From Nematostella vectensis (Eukaryota > Cnidaria > Anthozoa > Actiniaria > Edwardsiidae): DNA of 64,000 nt. Shown here in pieces: positions 46,498 to 59,222 of the stretch. The stretch is taken from NCBI RefSeq assembly GCF_932526225.1, contig NC_064040.1:13368856-13432855 (forward strand), given 5' to 3'. How positions within the stretch are numbered: position 1 is the stretch's first letter; each line of letters opens with the position of its first letter. Under the pieces are notes generated by a model. The model was not told where the DNA came from. It made no database searches and saw nothing but the letters and a program-made list of their open reading frames with translations. The translations under genes were made by a program, and so were the position numbers.

Positions 46498-47730
46498 TTT
46501 TTTTTTTTACTTTTTAATTTACTTTTTATAATAATAATAATTAATCATACTGTTCTTGGTATGTCATGACATCGAAAAGAAAAAAAGGTATAAGGACATT
46601 TTTATGTACTCTCAGCATCTTGGATGTGTTCACGCTTTGTTCACTATCCTGTATATCTTTTATGCACACAAGAAAATAACTAGAAAAATAAATTTGCATT
46701 CACTTGTTGGCTCACAGAGCCATTGATTAGAGTACCCTTTCTTGCCTCCTTTCTAGCTTTGGTTACAAACATTTATTTCATAAAGATTGAGGGAGTAACG
46801 ATTATAGAGAGAACTATGAGTCCAGCTAGTTTTTAATGCCATTATAAACAGGGTTAGCTTTTAAAAATACTTTCATTCAAGAAAATCCGTGACTTTTATA
46901 AAATCCGTGTGGCACATACAATATTTATCATGCACAGCATTAATGAATTGTTTGCCTAAATTTAAACAGATTGCTACCCTTAAGGACAAAACCGTCTGAC
47001 TGCAAGTACCATCCTAACTCCCTTGCATATCATAGAAGGATTTTGAGTTTGAAAACTTTGACATTTTGTGACATAAAACGATAAAACGACCCTCAAGAAA
47101 AAAAGACGTTTTATTTTGTGCCTTTCTGAAGGGTGTTAACAGCTTAAAGCTGCGTCTGCTTAAGGGTGCACATCTGACACCTGGTTGGTAAAGTTATGCT
47201 AAAATCTTGAGCCACGGTCTGGCTTTCGGCACAATCGATAACAGCTTCACTCTCAATTCGCAGCACTTATACAAGGTACTTATATCTATTATTAGTTATC
47301 AGTTCCTTTTGCCTTCTGTTTGTTTTTCCAGTTTGTTTTTAATTTGAAATTTACCGTGGAGAGAATATAAAAAAAGGATTGAGCCAAAAGATCAATATTA
47401 AAATCCTTAAATGATGGCTTAGTTTGCGTTAGCCTTATTTTTATAATCGCTAAAATACAATCTCAAAAAGTTATTAGAAATGATTACATCGTTGATCACA
47501 AGGACTGCTGAGACTTGAACACGGCTAGCACAAAATATCACTTTCGGTTTGGTCAAAGGAAGTTTTAAATAACTTTGACACGTTTCCATATATTCATAGT
47601 AAATATTATTCACCAGAGAGCTTTGAACAGATTTCCAAGATCATTAATCGATGACTGCTTTTTAGTTTTGCAATATCAAAGCAATATCAGAAGCTTGCGT
47701 TCTAGCCTTGAAATACAAATACAGATATAA
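46498..47730. other. Intergenic, nothing recognised
   Basis: AT-rich with no supportable gene. Confidence 0.45.
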
Positions 47731-48670
47731 GCATTCAAAGAATACCTGGCTCTAATTTTGAGCATGTGCCCACGCCTTTTCATTGGGAGGCGTCTGTATG
47801 TTTATTGACGAATCTTTAGACTGTATTGTTCTTGAGAAAAACATCTAGCAGTGCTTTTCAGGCACTATGGGTGGGGCTTTTCCTTCCTAATAAGACAAGC
47901 ATAGTTTGTGGCGTAATTTACAGGCAACACAACTCACCTGAACAATTCCAATATACAATTGAATATTTGCCTCTTAGGATATACGTATCACTCTAAAAAT
48001 AGAACGCCGCCAACTTGAACATGAATTTTTTTTGCCTATCTCATTCCAACTTTCGACAAGCCGACTCGTGTACATAGAAAATCAGCAACGATTATTGACA
48101 ATATCCTCGTTAACAATCCCGAGTGTGTAGTACAAAACGGCAATATTTTCACGGACATCAGCGACCACTTCTCGCAGTTTTGCATTCTAGGCTCCGTCAA
48201 CGGCCAACAATTAACAATTAACACGCAGAAAGAAAATGCGTTAAAGAAAGAGTTTTACTCTAAATACTTTAACGTCACAAACATGAAAAAAACCTGGAAT
48301 GGAATCAATCAAGTACTTCCGCGGGAATCTAAATCAAGGACTAACCTCGCAAGAATTAAATTCTTAATAATAAATTTATAGATCTAAAAAAGGCTTTTGA
48401 CACTGTAAATCATGGCATACTTATATCTAAGTTGTTCTCGTCATACCTTGAATATCGAAAGCAAACAACCGTCTCCGACAAACAAACTATCGACTGTAGC
48501 GTCCCTCAAGGATTTATTTTGGGCCCTCTGTTTTTCTTGTTATACGTCAATGATATTCAAAACTCTTCTACAAAATTTACTTTTTTGCTCTACGCGCACA
48601 AAAACTTGCATGCTTTAGAGGCTGTTATAAATAAGGAACTAGAAAAGGTTTACAACTGGCTGAGATAAAA
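47731..48670 (+). mobile_element. Truncated LINE with joined endonuclease and reverse-transcriptase fragments
   Basis: Endonuclease blocks (GGVCMFIDESLDC, CGVIYRQHNSPEQF, TIIDNILVNNPE, TDISDHFSQF) are followed after only about 200 bp by reverse-transcriptase blocks (IDLKKAFDTVNHGIL, VPQGFILGPLFFLLYVNDI). The catalytic FADD-type motif is replaced by YAHK, and stops and frameshifts are present. It is an internally deleted, dead copy of the jockey/CR1 kind. Confidence 0.85.
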
Positions 48671-50314
48671 AAAATCAACCTTTTATATAAAAAAAAGTCT
48701 GTTCAGGACAGCATTTCGTGCTTTTTCACGTCCTCTTCAGGACGGGACGCCGGCAAAAATCAGCGTGCGCGCGCAATCGAACGTGCGCGAGGCGGCGTCC
48801 CCTTGCCGGCGTCGTGGATCTAAATCACCCTATTAGGGCATGACGGAAAAACATGACATGACGCTTCAAATAAGCCCATTTCACACCGAATAAGGCGGAG
48901 AATTTCTCTGAGTACTTAGTAACTTATAGCAAACAAAATATCAAGTGCGACTTTTTTTAAATTGATGCGCCTTTTTGTAAAGTGTCATTGAAATTTGAGC
49001 TTTTCGTCCCTGAACTGATACACAGGGCAATGATGTTCAAGGAAAAAATATCTTAAAAAGTCAAAATCTGGTTACGTGCACTTCGGCCTCACGTTAATTG
49101 TGTTTTGAAAATCAGTCCGTAATACAAGGAACCTATAGCCATTGTAAGAAATTGTGTCTTCTCTCTCTATCTGGAATTGCGCGTTTTCTAGGTTTTTCCG
49201 TCATGTCCCCTATTAGGTATATTTAGCGAAAGGTGCATTGGCAGTGGAAGGAAACCCTGGATTTTCTAAAGAGCCCGCTGTTCGGAGGTGCCAATTAAGC
49301 CTCCTCCGCAGGCAACTCATAAAGAAAAGGAGGGAAAGACTGGGTTACCTGTGGCGAAATTGCGGAAGAGGGAGACTAGGGAAAATGTCGTTCGAGATTT
49401 CCTGTCACGGACGTCAACGCCGTTTTTCAGCAATTCGTGAGCGCGCGCGCCGTTTTTGGTGCCGTTCGTGTTGACTTGCTTAAGCTCTCTAATATCTATG
49501 ACAAGACTACTGATTCCGTCGATGAAAGGAAGGTTTTAAACTCTGTTATTTCTTCAAAAATACATTATATTTAAAAAATGTGATTTTTGAGCTATAGAAC
49601 GGATGACTGCGGATTGGCATTAAATCCTGATTGTTTTTTGTTTCTTTCTCTATTTTTATTAAAAAGTGATCAACAGATCGCATAATTGTTTTTAATGCTG
49701 TCAGTTTCTTTTTTCATACAAGAATCTAGCAACCTGTTGACATTTTAAAACCAATTCAACAACCAGTAAAAAGAACTAGGTGATAGAACAAGTGTGGCCG
49801 GTTGATCGAGAAAAAATTTCTCGTAAGGAGAGGGCCTTTGTGAAGGTAATGCCAAAAGCAACCAAAAATCAGCTCAGAAGGAAATGTCGAAAAAACCTTG
49901 CTCGTATGAACTGCGAAGAGATACTGAAGGAGAAGCCGCCTTTTCGTACAATGGCCGTCAGATTTGCATTCCGGACTGATTTTCCCTATTCAAAGAAATT
50001 TTTCACCTTTGATGATGTAAAATGAGCTTTTTTGAAACGTTTTTCCGTCATGTAGCTCAAAACACAGTTCTAGGCAGAGTTTTTTAACACAAGACAAAAG
50101 GACGATCTTAAAAACATAATGTTTGTCATCCGTCGAGTCATAGTTAGTTGAGGACTAACTATGGTCGAGTAGATGACATGGCAGATTTCTAGACGCAGTA
50201 TCGTGACGCCGTGAAAATTATGAAAACATGGCATGTGTGCTGGCAGCACTGGACATACGCACGCTAAAAATGGACCATTCCTTAAATTAACGAAACTGCA
50301 TTTTTTTAGACTTG
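48671..50314. other. Region upstream of the carbonic anhydrase gene
   Basis: Two open frames of about 80 codons (49238-49474, 49780-50025) have basic compositions and no recognisable domain; they may be transposon remnants. A GC-rich inverted stretch lies around 48740-48815. No clear TATA box or transcript start was found before 50315. Confidence 0.4.
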
Positions 50315-53300
50315 ATGATGGCGAGTGCAGTAGGTCTTCTGGTTGTGCTTGTTGCTTTGGTTGCGTCGACAAAAGCTTCAGGTGAGTTAATGTAGGGGTG
50401 AGTTGATCAGGAGTGAAGCAAACATTTTTAAAAGGAGTGACAAAAACGTCTTGTATTTTAACTCTGCGGCATGTTTTGGTCTGTTTGACTATATTTTGTC
50501 GTCATGGAAATGCATCATAGGTTAGAGAAGAGAGGAGAAGAGGAGAGGAGAGGAGGGGAGGGGAGGGGAGGGGAAATAACTATTCGAAAATGAACCACAA
50601 TTTTATTATTTATTCTCTTATAACCCTCAGGAGGCGGTTGGAAATATGGAGAAACGAAGCACGGGGGTGAGTATATTAAACTACTTATAACTAGTCTTTG
50701 AGCGGTGTTAAATTCAAAGTTACCTTGCTTAAATCATGATATTTTTGTGAAAGCAAAAAACTTTAATGCACTACAACTCGTTAGTTAGATGAAGGAGACG
50801 TCTTATGAGAAAATACGTTGCCTTAAATTTATTCCCTGCCCTGGTCACTGATGGTCTGTTAAGAAGCTGCTCTTAGTGTCACACACGCCTTTCCTAGCCC
50901 GACTAACCCTGACGGTTTGACGCAATAATTAGCCTGTAAGCAATTCATCTCCCCTGAATTTCCGTGCTAAAATGATTGGCTTTCACAACGTCTGTGAATT
51001 CCATTTAAAGCACTAATCTACTAAGAAGTAATGATATGACACGTTGGCCCTTGTTACATCGAAACACACCTTTCCTTGCCGTGTGTTCCTTTGAACATCT
51101 GGTAGTGATTGACGTTTTACATCTGTCATGTGACGAGAGCGGTTTTATTTGTACAGTGTACGGCCCGGAAGACTGGGGCAAGGTGAGCCATTATTGCGAT
51201 GGCAGGTCTCAATCTCCCATTGACTTTTCGGACATCGAGGACAACGACGACGACGATGACAACGCCCTTGAAGTCCGCTTCTCATCCGAGGGAGTGAGTG
51301 GTGAAGTCACTAATAATGGCCACTCCCCTACATTCGCCATCCTTAAAGGTATAGTGGATATGGATAAGTTAGTGGTGACGTCACTAATGATGGCCACTCC
51401 CCTACATTCGCCATCCTTAAAGGTATAGTAGATATCGATAAGTTAGTGGTGACGTCACTAATACATTCGCCATAGTGAATATGGGTGTACCGCTTTGTTG
51501 CGAGAAACAATGTGTCATTTTTTATTTTGCCAAACCCTTAAGCCGCTTTAGCCGAGCAAAATTATAATATTTTCTCAAAGTGTATAAAGGCAAATTATGA
51601 AAATAAATTCTAAAAATGTGACATGAATAAAAAAATGGACTAATACATTTAGATTGAAGGCAATTTTCTGAATGTTATTTGTCAAGGCGTACGACGTACC
51701 CGGGATCATTCACGTTTAGCTTGCAGTTTTCATCCACTTATTTGTTTTTATCGCTTCGGCCCTTGCAAGAGTGATAGGGTTTTAAAAAGGGTGTTATATT
51801 TCCCCCTAAGTGAAGGGTGGCTAATGTGTAGGTATATTTTCTCAGGTTCCGCGACTCTTGGGGATTATACCTTGGGCCAATTTCACGTGCATTTTGGATG
51901 TAGAGAAGGGCGTGGTTCTGAGCATACCGTCCAAGGCACAGGGTTTGACGGAGAGGTGGGTGCGCAGAGAAATTTACCATACGGATTCATATTGTATCGT
52001 GTCGTATCCCCTTTTTCTGTCTTCATTTTCTCCGAAATCATGAGCAAAACATCTCTTGTTGTCTTGATAAAAACTTTAGAGTGTATTCCTACAAAATACT
52101 TGTTCCTGAACACCATCCACACCCCCTCCCAATCCCCTCTGTCCTCATCTTCCTTTAACATTTCACTGCCTCTTTCGAGTCTCAAAGAAATAGTATAAAA
52201 GCGCTTGAAAATATATCCATTTCACAGTCGTAAGTTATTACTGCATGTCGAAATTGCATAGGTTGCAATTCAAGAACATCTGTGGCACTAGGATGAAATG
52301 TTTTAAACTTTGACTTTCGTAGATCCATATGGTCTTCTTTAAGACCGTCTACGGATCTGTGGAGAAGGCCGCTGACAAGACTGATGGACTGACTGTTGTC
52401 GGTGTTTTTCTCAAGAAGGTAAGAAAACGTTTGCCTGTGGATATCGGCCTCTATAAAATATCTTTTTTTTGGCATGATAACGTTGTATTGATAGTGTTCC
52501 AGTGGTAAGGTTATCAGCGTTGAACTGCATTGCCTGTGTTTTTACAATTTCTAACTCTTATACATAACGCTCACGACAATGTGCAGCCGTGCGTAGTGCG
52601 GTGAAAAAAAATACTGACCAGTTTACGAACAAAAAAGCGCTAAAAACTGTCACCTCAATAAATAATGAAGAAATACACCACTAGTAATTCCTAACCTACT
52701 AACTCTTTACATTTTGAAGATCGGGTTGATGACCGTTTTTTGGCGTAAAAATTCACGAATCGGTGATGAATTATTCTTGAATCCTAGAGTCAGAATCATT
52801 TTATGGTTGAGTAGAAGGTTTCGTTTCGGAATTAAAGGTATTCACCTTCCATTCTTTTAAATGAATGGTCGATTCCCACCATGTTTCGATGCCGCTAATC
52901 TACTGAATGTTAACAGGCTTCTTCCTCATCGACCATGCTCCAAACGCTTACGAAAAACATGGAGCACATAAAAAGCCAAGGTAGGGGCAACTCACTCCCA
53001 AAAAGCTGATCTTGGCTTAATTCGTACCAAAGGAGCAATCAGTCCCGAATCAAAAACACCCTGCATAGATAGTTAGATAGATATTTTATTCATGGCACCT
53101 TATAAAACATTTACACCGGCGTAAATCCACAAATAATTTTTTTTTTCTTACTTTGCCTTTTGCATTTTTTTTGTTTCGAATGATGAGGTGACGTCACCGT
53201 ACGTTGTCATCAAGCTTCACATTTCTTGCCTTCATACATTCAAACATATGTCTCGCTAAGCGCCGATTCACGTTTTCATTCCGGCTCAATCCCATAATTC

Positions 53301-56300
53301 TGACGAAATTATTTTCTTTGTTGGCATGGTGTCTAACATTGATACCTGCATGCGTTTTAAGGAAATCCAGTAAATTATCCCGATCATTTTTATAGGCCGG
53401 ACATTCTAATAGAAAATGTTCTTCATCCTCCGCTTTACCTGTCTGGCATACTAAGCATTTTCTTTCGTTAGGTTTTTTATATGGCTTTTCATACCTTCCA
53501 GTTTCAATTGCCAGCTTATGATTGCTTAGGCTGAATTTAGTAAGGGCAATTCTATGGTCGATATTTTTTACGTCCGTAAGATAATCTTCTAAATTGTGGG
53601 ACAGTTTAAACTTTCTGAGCGTACGCAATTTGTTCTTTTGGGCTTGCTCTTTTCTGTTGTGATTTTGAATAGAGCTAAGCCATGTCTGTTGTTCAATGTC
53701 ATATGAAGAAAACTGTATGTTGCTTCGGGAGTGTTTGTGTCAGTCAGCCAAATATCGCTCCTACCCGCAAGGTCTAGTATTCGTTTATTTTTTCTATGCC
53801 AAAAGTTCTTGTTTCATAATTAGATGTGGTAGCGAATGCTTTGCGGGAGAGTTTTTCGTTATTCCCATTTTGTTTGAAAGTTTAATCCAAAGTTTGATCG
53901 CTCTACACTTTGCTTTTGTTCTGAGAGGGAATTGTCCTAATTCAGCCCTACACGCGTTCGAGCTACAGTATCGGTTTACGCCGAGAAGCCATTTTAGAAA
54001 CTTGGTGTGGACCATTTCTATTGGATCTTTTTCTAACTTTCCCTTGTAGTCCGCTCCCCATATTTCGCTTCATTAAAGTAGGATTGGTTGTATCAAGGTG
54101 TCAAAAAGGCGGAGACTTAGTTTGATATCTTGTCTAAAGTGCTGTCCCATTTCTTTTCTTAACTTGAACAACACTTTTAATGCTACTTTCTTGAGCTCCT
54201 CCTTAGCCAAATTAAAATTTCCATAAGGACAAAAATGGAGTCCAAGGTACTTATAACTTTTGACATTTTCTTATTTTATAAGTTCCGTAAAAGATTCGGT
54301 AGTTATTCATAGTTTTCCCGGTGTTATTAAAAATCATTACTTTTGTTTTATCTACTTCCCAAAAATAAGGGACATTAGCCAGTGGTTTCTCTGGGCTCAT
54401 ATTTTGCTAGGCCCGCGAGGAATAACAGCGGTATCACAAATAAAAACGAGATTCCGGCCAGCACATGGGCTTCCCTTTTGTTGTTACACTAGAAGTTTTT
54501 AATCAGGTTGACTAAATCTTCAAATAAAAGTAGTATTAGCGGTATTTAAACGTGCAAGGGGCATCTCTGATTTGATATTATTTATCCAATGATAATGGAA
54601 GTGATGCAGTCTTGCTGAGGTTGGAAAACATTATATGCGCAAATAAAAAAAAAATGTATTTTAGAAAGGCTTTATGGTTCCCCTGTGTCTATCCCAGAAA
54701 GCCGTGGGGCCGTTTAAAAACAAAATGGAGAACGGACGAACGTAGAGTTCTTGCGGAGCGCACCGTTTTCCTTGCTTCAGTCTGTTTCTTAAAGACAACA
54801 ATAATGGTTCCTGAACTAGGCATAACTACATCAAATGTTATTTCTTCGGGAACAAGATTGGAAGGCGCTACTGCCTATTTTATCGGCCACTTTGATGGAA
54901 GGATAGTCGATTTACCAATTTCGAGTCCTGCACCTGTGATGCGGCGAACATTTCTACCTTTTAAACGACTACTTTTATGCCCGATTTCAATGAAATTACA
55001 GAGAATGTATGGAGGATTGTATGCTCTCAAGCGAACAAAAGTGCAATGTCCAAGGAACAATTATAGGGCTTTCTCTGGCATCGTTTGAACGGAAAGTGTA
55101 TCACTCGAATGGCAAGGGTTTTTTTTCGAGTCCTGCATCGTGAGCCCAAAATCTCTGAAACGAGAAAATTTGATAAATTGTGATGTCTCCCCACATTTCC
55201 TTATAATAAATGGCAGCCATTTTGACATTGTATGTGCACTATTACGCATGCGTGGCGGCCATGTTGTCTCTTATTTCTAGGAATAGTTTGATGGATAGTT
55301 CGGGTGCTTTGCAATATTCTTCGAGGCTGTTCAGATATTCTTGCAGGCCCTTTGCTTATTTTAATAGGATAACTAAGTCGTCGGCATAGAGAATGCAACT
55401 TAATGGCACACCGTTTAGGTCAATATCATTTCGGTATTTTTCATTTAGTTTTTCTGGGAGGTCGCTCAAGTAAACAACGTTAGCGAAATCATACAGCCTT
55501 GTTTCACCCTTGCGTAGCATCGAAATGATTCAGTTATGGAGCTTCCAATTTTTATGGAAGCCTTGTCATTTGAGTACATTGATTGGATTATGTCGAGGAA
55601 ACGCCCAGTAACACCTACTGCTTTCAGTTGTCAAATAGGAAACAGGAACAGGAAATTGTTTGTTTTTTTGGGTTTCGCTTTGATATGCTTGTCAATTAGT
55701 GACTTTAGAGCGAAAATGCTGTCTATTGTTCCTTGCTCTTTCCTAAAACCAAATTGTTCTGTTTTCAAAATGCCCTTCTCCGTTAGGTGATTGTATAATC
55801 TTTTGTTCATGATTGACATAAAAACTTTGCCTAACGTGGACAAAAGTGTTACGCCCCTGTAGTTTTCAGGTTTCGATGGATCTTCCTTCTTATGAATCGG
55901 GACTATTAAACCGTAACTCCAGATTGTGGGGTAAACCCCAGAGTTTAATATTTTGTTGAAAAGGTTACCGAGATAATTTTTCAAGATCGTTTTGCTGCAC
56001 TTTAGAAATTCGTTCAATATGTTGTCCCCGCCTGGTGCCTTCCCAGATTTTAGTTTGTCTATGGCTTTCATAATTTTTCCTCGCTTATTCTGTAGTCCAG
56101 GGGCCCCTCCCGATAGTTCCCATGATCTATTCGTCCGTTTTGCTTGGGCTGTGCTTCATTTGTTGCATTCTAATTTTTGAAGTGCAAAAAAAATTTCCCG
56201 CAATTGGGAACGCTTTTGTTGACTTACCGATGTGGAAACAGTTTTTCAACTGTCTCCATAAAGACTTCGAATTTCTAAAGTCGATATTATTGATTATGTT

Positions 56301-58384
56301 CGCGTAATGATTTTCTTTTTTTCTTTTGCACGTTTTTTTAAAGATTCTCCTTTTCCGATTCAGAGCATCTCTTAAAGAATGATTGTTTGGTTCTTTCGAG
56401 ATTCGGTGTCCAAGCGAGCGAATGTTTTCTTTTTCTGTTTTACATTCCTCGTCAAACCATGGTTTGTTGTTCTGATTGTTTACCGTTTTTGTGTTTTGAT
56501 ACTTCATGCCCGCCGCCTCGCATGCCTCTTTAAGCGCTTGGTCATTGTCTCTGTGCTATTGTTTTTAAGTGCGTCGCTTAGTTTTTGTTGCATATCATTA
56601 AAAACTAAAATCTCTTTCAATTTCTCCTGTATTCCGTCCTTTCAGATAAGTCTTTTGAATTCTGTTAATCCTTCATTTTGGTCTCTGCACCCTTTGATGG
56701 GCTCCGGACAGATAAAGCATAAGATAGAGAGCAATGATCAGTTAGATGTGGCTCCAGAGGTTTGACAATAAAATAGTTAATGCTATTCATGATATTATTT
56801 GAAGCAATCACATAATCTACAACGCTACTTCCGTTATATTTGAAACATGTTTTTCTTCCCTCGAGATCCCCAACTGATCTTCCGTTCAGAATTCTGAGAT
56901 TAGCCGTACAAAGCTCTATAAGATTTTTCCCTCGGCTATCTGTCGTGTTTACGTCTTGAGAATTTGTTGTATCTGTCTCATAATCTTCTGGAAGTTCGAA
57001 GAACTTTTTGCTGTTATCATCGTTTAATACATATTCCTGCAAAGTCCAGTTCGCGCATTAAAGTCACCTTGTACAATGACGTCACCTTTTGTTGAAAAAT
57101 TAAGTATTTCTTTTTCGAGATCATCAAGTAATTCATTGTTATTCTCTCTTTGTGGACTTAGATAAACTGTTGCATTTCCAGGCGCGTGTCCAGAGGGGGG
57201 GGGGGGAGTGGGGAGGGAAGGGGGGGGGCTCCGGTCCCACCCTGCTCATGTATGCTGAGATAGCAACCACTAAAAAGGCGATTTATTTTTGGAGTATATT
57301 CGGATAGAAAATGTTTCTAGCTTAATCTAGCTACCTATTTTCGAACTTAATATATTTTTTTGCTTTATATTTCCGCTAAGAATGGTTTAATGTACATAGC
57401 GTTTACCCCACATATTCCAGGAACCAAAGCTGCTTACAAACCAATCAAGCTGGACAAACTGGTTCCTGGCTTGTCATCCGGGAAACGTGCCTACTATAAC
57501 TACAAGGGCTCGCTGACCACGCCCCCATGCTATGAAAGCGTCAATTGGATTGTGCTCAAGAACCCAATACTCGTCACCTTGAAAGACGTGAGTATTGAAG
57601 GTGCCGTGTACGTATGGACGCACTTGACAGGCCAATAGGACCCAATATCTGCCACCTTGGGGGACGTGACTATTGAAGGTGCCGTGTACGTATGGACGCA
57701 CTTGACAGGCCAATAGGACCCAATATCTGCCACCTTGGGGGACGTGAATATTGAAGGTGCCGTGTACGTATGGACGCACTTGACAGGCCAATAGGACCCA
57801 ATATCCGCCACCTTGGGGGACGTGAATATTGAAGGTGCCGTGTACGTATAGACAGGACCGTAGCCAGGGGGGGGGGGGGTTCGGCAGAGCCACCACACGC
57901 GACTGAAAGGTCCGCCCTAATGAAGGAAAAAAGGAAAACTGAGTATCACCGCGAGCTGGGGTGAGCTACCTAAGAGAAAATGATCCTCTAGATGGGTAAA
58001 CGAACCCCCCCCCCCCCCCCCCCCCCCCGCTCAAAATCCTGGCTACGGGCCTGAACTAAAGTGCTATGGCCTCCTCTGGCTCTATGTTCATACAGGACGT
58101 CATACAAAACCGTACACTCACCAGGTTGATGATGATGACAAAGATGATGGCGATGATGATGGGATGATGACGGATGATGGGATGATGACGGGAACCCTGT
58201 GTGCTATCACGTCAAAGGAATGTTTGATTAATTAAGCATTGACGGGTTTTCTGTGTGTTTCTGGTTGCAGTTGTGGCATCTTCGTATGCTTCAGTCTTCG
58301 CATGGTAAACAAACCGGCAAAATGTGTGACAACTTCCGGCCGGTACAGAAGCTAAACGGACGAAAACTGCATCTCTTTGAATAA
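50315..58384 (+). CDS. Secreted alpha carbonic anhydrase (8 coding exons)
   Basis: Exons 50315-50381, 50631-50666, 51157-51348, 51846-51955, 52323-52418, 52917-52980, 57421-57587, 58271-58384. All introns are GT-AG and all phases agree, giving 281 residues. It catalyses reversible CO2 hydration. Residues 1-20 are a hydrophobic signal peptide. Exon 3 gives GPEDWGK, QSPIDFSD and NNGHSP (the proton-shuttle His64 equivalent). Exon 4 has QFHVHFG and GSEHTV, the three zinc His ligands and the gate Glu. Exon 5 has FFKTVYGS and GVFLKK; exon 7 GSLTTPPC with the Thr199 equivalent; exon 8 NFRPVQKLNGR then TAA. All catalytic residues are present and no membrane anchor is seen, so it should be an active extracellular enzyme. 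Intron 6 is 4.4 kb because of an antisense LINE. The 3' ends of exons 3 and 7 are tandemly duplicated with their splice donors. The tandem paralogue begins at 61957. Confidence 0.93.
51306..51479. repeat. 74-bp tandem duplication across the exon 3 splice donor
   Basis: Units start at 51306, 51380 and 51454 (gtcactaat), about 2.3 copies. Each full unit contains the last part of exon 3 (actcccctacattcgccatc, cttaaag) and the donor gtatag; the second donor at 51423 is identical to the first at 51349. Use of the second donor would add 74 nt and shift the frame. Confidence 0.92.
53067..57185 (-). mobile_element. LINE (non-LTR retrotransposon), 5'-truncated and decayed
   Basis: Read on the minus strand it begins inside the endonuclease (VYLSPQRENN, GDFNARTG, then LTDHCSLSY). 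The reverse transcriptase follows (LKSGKAPGGDNI, VPIHKKEDPSKPENYRGVTLL, an intact YADD at about 55370-55385, DKTKVMIFNNTGK, YKYLGLHF), and then a C-terminal zinc-knuckle-like region (RKCLVCQ, DEEHFLLECPAY). The 3' end has AATAAA followed by a TATC-rich tail near 53067. Many frameshifts and stops make it inactive. The clade is not resolved from sequence alone. Confidence 0.88.
54372..55283. mobile_element. Probable DNA element nested in the LINE
   Basis: LINE coding homology stops at about 55283 (after LSIKLF) and resumes at about 54371 (DKTKVMIF). The intervening ~910 bp begins aaataagggaca and ends with the complement of aaataagagaca, a short terminal inverted repeat. The 158-codon plus-strand frame inside (54612-55088) has no recognisable domain. 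Boundaries are approximate. Confidence 0.5.
57562..57850. repeat. 78-bp tandem repeat across the exon 7 splice donor
   Basis: Units start at 57562, 57640, 57718 and 57796 (acccaata), about 3.7 copies. The first unit holds the 3' end of exon 7 and the real donor (gacgtgagt at 57588). Later units have the same sequence with the donor changed to gtgact or gtgaat. The repeats stay in frame, so the exon could be read through to a stop at 57636. Confidence 0.93.
57853..58053. mobile_element. MITE with poly-G/poly-C flanked ends
   Basis: The left end caggaccgtagccagg and the right end (reverse complement caggcccgtagccagg) form 16-bp inverted repeats, directly followed inwards by a G run (57868-57881) and a C run (about 58006-58028). 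It lies in intron 7 of the carbonic anhydrase. Confidence 0.75.
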
Positions 58385-58995
58385 TTGATGCGCCCACACA
58401 TTGCGATGCTGGCCGCTAAATTTCACTAGGATAAACTCCACCGCGATTGTTTGTTAACAATAGATTTAATTGATTGATGGGAAAGACTAATGTCGCATAA
58501 AAATAAGGCTAGACCGTTAAGTAGAATAAAATACGAGCATCTAACAGAGTGGGTTGATAGTTTATATAAGGTAAATCCCAAAGGATCCAAGCTCCACCCC
58601 ACCTTACCCCACCCCTGATTTCTAGGTCATGAAGCACACATTTCCAATCATCGCCTGGCCTCGTGACTTTCATGCATACAGTATACACCTGTTTCAAATA
58701 ACTTTACACTCGAAAATCAATATATCGTAGACCGCAGTGCTTCATGGGTAGCGTATGAAAGGCTGAATTCTGGTATCTGAAAGCCAGACGAATGTTCGCA
58801 AGAACTAGAGTTTTTGAAGACTAAATTTGTTTTCATTTATGCTGATTTGCTTGTTAACTTAATACCCCAAGCATTTCGGGTTACAATACATGGATTATCT
58901 GAGTGCAACCTTACTTGAAATTTAGTCGCTCACCGATGTTTGCTTTCATGTTTCAAATCCCACTAGGCACAACACTTGATACGCACTTGGCTATT
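58385..58995. other. Downstream region of the first carbonic anhydrase
   Basis: AATAAA at 58525-58530, 141 bp past the stop, is a candidate polyadenylation signal. No other gene recognised. Confidence 0.5.
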
Positions 58996-59222
58996 ATTTT
59001 GACGTCACTTGGCGAAAACTTGACGATCTTCTGCCGAGCACCTTACGCTAACTCGGCGAGCGTTTTGGTGATTATTTTGCCGTCACTTGGCAAAAACTTG
59101 ACGATCTTCTGCCGAGCGCCTTACGCTAACTCGGCGAGCGTTTTGGTGATTATTTTGCCGTCAATTGGCGAAAACATGAAGATCTTCTGCCAAGCAGCTT
59201 ATGCTAACTTGGCGAGCGTTTT
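58996..59222. repeat. 78-bp minisatellite, about 3 copies
   Basis: The unit holds gccgtcacttggc, acttgacgatcttctgcc and ggcgagcgttttg. Equivalent positions fall at 59001, 59079 and 59157, exactly 78 bp apart. A fragment recurs near 59290 (ccgagcaccttacg). The open frame over it is a by-product of a period divisible by three. Confidence 0.88.

Larger units (their letters stand above)
52981..57420. other. Intron 6 of the carbonic anhydrase, filled by repeats
   Basis: 4440 bp, almost entirely an antisense LINE (described separately) with a nested insertion. A short G-rich stretch lies at about 57196-57230. Confidence 0.8.

Noticed and set aside
49238-50025. Two basic open frames before the carbonic anhydrase gene
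   Set aside because: No known domain, no splice partners in phase, and possible transposon debris.
54612-55088. 158-codon plus-strand frame
   Set aside because: Lies inside a probable nested mobile element within an antisense LINE and shows no recognisable domain.
57474-57898. Minus-strand repeat proteins over the 78-bp units
   Set aside because: Antisense of carbonic anhydrase exon 7 and its tandem copies.
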